Shown here in pieces: positions 61,443-64,000 of a stretch of DNA of 64,000 bases. Positions within the stretch are counted from its first letter, which is position 1. Each line of letters opens with the position of its first letter. The notes beneath the pieces were generated by a model. That model saw nothing but the letters and a program-made list of their open reading frames with translations. It did no database searches and was not told the DNA's origin. The stretch covers positions 62,001 to 126,000 of the forward strand of contig CAYQOM010000004.1 of the NCBI GenBank assembly GCA_964419145.1, written 5' to 3'. The position numbers were made by a program, and so were the translations under genes. Origin of the DNA: UBA2336 sp964419145 (GTDB lineage Bacteria; Bacteroidota; Bacteroidia; Cytophagales; Cyclobacteriaceae).

Positions 61443-62840
61443 ATGGATGCCCTGAGGTGGCTTATTCTCAGCGGCCTTGTGCTGTTTCTAACGGGTATGT
61501 TGTTTGGAATAACAGGTTCACTTCAATATATCCTTCCCGGGTTCTTAAAACCCTATTTGTCTTTTGAAAAAACAAGACCTCTTCACGTTACATCCGTGGT
61601 CTTCTGGATTTTATTTACTGCCACAGGAAGCGTGTTGATTTATTTGCGGGAATATACCGGCAGAAAAGTATACGCCAGTTGGTTATCACGCCTTCAGTTG
61701 GGCTTATTCGTATTGGCGGCATTGCTGATTTTATCCAGTTACTTTTTGGGAATATTCGGGGGCAGAGAGTACTGGGAATTTCCGCCTGTATTTGCTCTCC
61801 TTCTGGCTGCTGGTTGGATACTTTTTATTATTCAAGTAACAGGCTCAATCAAAACACTCAAGCAACAACCCGTATACATTTGGATGTGGCTTACCGGGGC
61901 TTTCGGCTTTTTGTTTACATTTTCGGAATCATACTTGTGGACATTGCCCTATTTTGGAAAGGATATTGTGCGTGACATGACCGTGCAATGGAAATCTTAC
62001 GGATCTCTGGTGGGCAGTTGGAACATGCTCGTTTATGGAGTAGGCATCTACCTGATGGAGAAGATCAGTCAAGACAAAAGTTATGCGTGTTCTCCCATGG
62101 CTTTTACGTTGTTTTTCTTAGGCTTGTTCAATCTCATGTTTAACTGGAGTCACCATATTTACACGTTACCTGTGAATCCTAATATCCGGCATATTGGTTA
62201 CCTGGTCAGCATGACAGAACTTTTCATCCTCGGCCGCTTGATTTATAAATGGAAAGATTCTATAACCGCTGCTCGGAAGAATAAACACAGCCTCCCCTAC
62301 CGATTTTTAATGATTGCCGATGCCTGGATTTTTATTAACCTTTTTCTTGCCATTCTCATTTCCGTTCCAGCCATCAACGTGTACACACATGGCACCCACA
62401 TTACTGTGGCGCATGTTATGGGGACCACCATCGGCATCAACACCATGCTGTTACTGGCCGTCTCGTTCGACCTGTTGAGCGATACTTGCCAAAGTCTTGA
62501 GCCATATCGAACACGTATCTTTAACGCTACCTGGCTGGTAAATGTCTCTCTTCTCATTTTTCTTACCTCCTTATTTTTAGCTGGTGTACAACGTGCCCGT
62601 TGGCAGATGAGTGTCGATGCGATCCCCTTCGGACAGATGATGAAAAACCTGATGCCCTATTTCATTGCTTTTGCCATTTCAGGTGGGCTGATGTTTGTTG
62701 CTTTTTCTATTATCGTTTACCCGCTCCTTAGAAATACTTTGGCCTGCTTAGTCAGATCCCGAGAGCGTCCTGTAGGGGAAGGATTAAAACCCGTTATTTT
62801 TAAGTCAAATGATTACGCTGACCAAAATTTTCCGATTTGA
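61443..62840 (+). CDS. norB: NorB-like heme-copper-oxidase-superfamily subunit, divergent
   Basis: 465 residues from the ATG at 61443, about 12 membrane segments. Histidines at expected places: H48 (RPLHVTSVVFW), H237-H238 (FNWSHHIYTLP), H316/H319/H324 (THGTHITVAHVMG). Two differences from classical cNOR: the segment that should hold the first non-heme-metal His reads TVQWKSYG (Q182, no His), and the usual AHGH pair reads AHVM, with Met326 where the low-spin heme His is expected. Partner NorC suggests NO reduction, but the activity needs testing. Overlaps queD by 32 bases. Confidence 0.75.
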   Translation: MDALRWLILSGLVLFLTGMLFGITGSLQYILPGFLKPYLSFEKTRPLHVTSVVFWILFTATGSVLIYLREYTGRKVYASWLSRLQLGLFVLAALLILSSYFLGIFGGREYWEFPPVFALLLAAGWILFIIQVTGSIKTLKQQPVYIWMWLTGAFGFLFTFSESYLWTLPYFGKDIVRDMTVQWKSYGSLVGSWNMLVYGVGIYLMEKISQDKSYACSPMAFTLFFLGLFNLMFNWSHHIYTLPVNPNIRHIGYLVSMTELFILGRLIYKWKDSITAARKNKHSLPYRFLMIADAWIFINLFLAILISVPAINVYTHGTHITVAHVMGTTIGINTMLLLAVSFDLLSDTCQSLEPYRTRIFNATWLVNVSLLIFLTSLFLAGVQRARWQMSVDAIPFGQMMKNLMPYFIAFAISGGLMFVAFSIIVYPLLRNTLACLVRSRERPVGEGLKPVIFKSNDYADQNFPI

Positions 62841-63234
62841 ATCCGCCCACGCCATTCATGGCTATCCGGGTGCTTGCGCTAACATTCACGGACATTCATA
62901 TGAATTACACGTAAGTGTTACCGATAATCGGGGATCTGAAAATTTCATTGACGGGATGGGTATCGCAATGGACTTCAAAGACCTGAAAACGATTGTACAG
63001 ACATCTGTGATTTACAAGTTAGATCACGCCCTGATTCTTTCGCAAGCATACCTGGCATCAATACCTAGTGTACCATGGGAAAAATTGATTACATTCGAAT
63101 ACGAACCTACGGCTGAGAACCTACTAATTTTCATTCGAAACGAAATAACCGAATCATTGCCTGAACATATCCAACTCACTGCCCTAAGGCTATGGGAAAC
63201 TCGCGATTCATACGCGGAATGGTCAGCGGGTTGA
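62809..63234 (+). CDS. queD: 6-carboxy-tetrahydropterin synthase family protein (QueD/PTPS)
   Basis: 141 residues of the PTPS family, acting in queuosine or pterin synthesis. Zinc ligands: His in FESAHAIHGYPG and the pair IHGHSYEL; catalytic Cys in GACANIHG; Glu in RLWETRDSYAEW. The ATG lies 32 bases inside the norB end. Ends convergently overlapping the Rrf2 gene by 12 bases. Confidence 0.9.
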   Translation: MITLTKIFRFESAHAIHGYPGACANIHGHSYELHVSVTDNRGSENFIDGMGIAMDFKDLKTIVQTSVIYKLDHALILSQAYLASIPSVPWEKLITFEYEPTAENLLIFIRNEITESLPEHIQLTALRLWETRDSYAEWSAG

Positions 63235-63681
63235 CTTGCGGGTTCGCGCGTTCTTTAAAAATGTTTTGCCTTGATCCAAATCATCCATTAACGATTGCAC
63301 CGTTGCTTCTCGCATTACTTTACGGAGTCTATCCTTAAAGCGCTTGATTTCGTGATGAATCGGACATGGAAATTTGTCGGAGCACTCTTTTAATCCCAAG
63401 GCACAGTTGTGCAATACCTCATCATTGCCATCAATTGCTTTAACTATCTTGCTGAGCGGGATGGGCTTGGCCTTAGGATCAAGATAAAATCCTCCATTCG
63501 GTCCCTTTATCGAGCTTATGATACCTTCACGAACCAAGGTTTGCAGAATCTTAGCTGTAAAAGGAAGGGGAGCATCTATCTGTTTGGCTATTTCAGGGAT
63601 ACTAAGTCGTTTCTCAGTATTGCTTTTTAACGAAACATACAACACGGCCCGAATAGCATACTCACATGCTTTTGTAAACAT
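63223..63681 (-). CDS. Rrf2-family transcriptional regulator
   Basis: 152 residues. Winged helix (about 1-75: ACEYAIRAVLYVSL, IPEIAKQIDAPLPFTAKILQTL, GIISSIKGPNGGFYL). A three-Cys cluster-binding loop CALGLKECSDKFPC lies near residue 92, so it can probably hold an Fe-S cluster, like NsrR/IscR. Next to norCB-queD on the opposite strand; a nitric-oxide-sensing role is attractive but only inferred. Confidence 0.88.
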   Translation of the reverse strand: MFTKACEYAIRAVLYVSLKSNTEKRLSIPEIAKQIDAPLPFTAKILQTLVREGIISSIKGPNGGFYLDPKAKPIPLSKIVKAIDGNDEVLHNCALGLKECSDKFPCPIHHEIKRFKDRLRKVMREATVQSLMDDLDQGKTFLKNARTRKSTR

Positions 63682-63728
63682 AACGGCTTTTGTATGGCGA
63701 ATTACAAAAATTTACGGGTATCACCAAC

Positions 63729-64000
63729 TCATGCCGTAACCAACACCTTATCAAGAAATCCATGCCATGCATTTCTCAAGGTATGCTCGGCTTCTGATAT
63801 ACCCGCCTCAACTTTTTCCTTCATGGAACTAAACTCATCGCCAAAATTTTCCGTTAAGTTCCGGTAGTATTGTATGCCTTCCTGAAGGTTCTGGTAAAAT
63901 GTTTCTGCAAATGCCTTACTCTTTTGATCCGCAAGTGTTTTGGTATCTTCTAGTAAACCCATCCAATAGTCGACATACAAAGTAAGCTCCTTGAGGAACA
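63729..64000 (-). CDS. partial gene at the window edge, helical phasin-like protein
   Basis: The reading frame is open to the window end, so the N-terminus lies outside. The 90 visible residues (ELTLYVDYWMGLLEDTKTLA; FYQNLQEGIQYYRNL; SSMKEKVEAGISEAEHTLRN) are amphipathic helix without Cys or catalytic motif, recalling phasin-like granule proteins. Family not certain. Confidence 0.55.
   Translation of the reverse strand, partial: FLKELTLYVDYWMGLLEDTKTLADQKSKAFAETFYQNLQEGIQYYRNLTENFGDEFSSMKEKVEAGISEAEHTLRNAWHGFLDKVLVTA

Overview
The window reads as a chromosomal segment of a Bacteroidota bacterium, most likely of the Cytophagales type. This rests on promoters of the TTG-N19-TAnnTTTG kind, the near absence of Shine-Dalgarno sequences, a complete compact division/cell-wall (dcw) cluster ending in an FtsZ with a long acidic tail, a MraY with an extra loop, and the general gene repertoire (PaaABCD, nadA/nadB, HlyIII, LysM and OmpA proteins). 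No species can be named from the sequence alone.

Layout. 1-3.6 kb: a TetR regulator and the phenylacetyl-CoA epoxidase genes paaA-B-C-D, with a textbook promoter carrying a palindromic operator. 3.7-10.3 kb: a lipoprotein, an AlkB-type alkane hydroxylase, an OmpA-like and a LysM/RlpA-like envelope protein, an NfeD protease, KdsB and a small lipoprotein. 10.4-26.5 kb: the dcw cluster on the minus strand, mraZ-(four-helix-bundle gene)-rsmH-ftsL-ftsI-murE-mraY-murD-ftsW-murG-murC-ftsQ-ftsA-ftsZ. It is closed by a strong terminator and headed by three MraZ boxes at an exact 10-bp period. 26.5-32.3 kb: an A+T-rich Tn7/Tn5090-like transposition module (tnsA, DDE transposase tnsB, TniB/TnsC-like ATPase) in which the expected TniQ target selector is absent; a GHKL-type ATP-binding protein and a small basic-tailed protein follow instead. 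32.3-38.1 kb: a scrap-yard with a metallophosphoesterase and two partial copies of its 5' end, an IS21-like end made of 23-24 bp repeats plus a distant inverted copy, several broken genes, an AraC-type membrane regulator, an acyltransferase and an orphan ParS/MbcA-type antitoxin.

38.2-44.2 kb: a hybrid histidine-kinase-like sensor and a tightly overlapped minus-strand operon (thioesterase, nadB, ctaA, U32 protein, ferredoxin). 44.3-46.6 kb: the NO/oxidative-damage repair protein Ric, a HlyIII protein, and a frameshifted membrane-protein gene. 46.8-55.0 kb: an operon opened by a perfect TetR-type palindrome, encoding a small membrane protein, Dps, a TetR regulator, further small envelope proteins, a cupin and a TolC-MFP-RND tripartite efflux pump. 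55.0-64.0 kb: a truncated HxlR gene, an acyl-CoA synthetase with a 2-hydroxyacyl-CoA-lyase-like TPP enzyme, a GNAT-like gene with nadA, a cytochrome c plus a divergent NorB-like oxidoreductase, QueD, an Rrf2 regulator and a partial gene at the window edge.

How the genes work together: the paa genes make the ring-epoxidising monooxygenase complex; the dcw genes build and divide the cell wall under MraZ; nadB and nadA give the first two steps of NAD synthesis but sit in two different operons; ric, norCB and an Rrf2 regulator suggest a nitric-oxide response. The most novel-looking item is the transposition module whose target-selector position is occupied by a GHKL-type protein.
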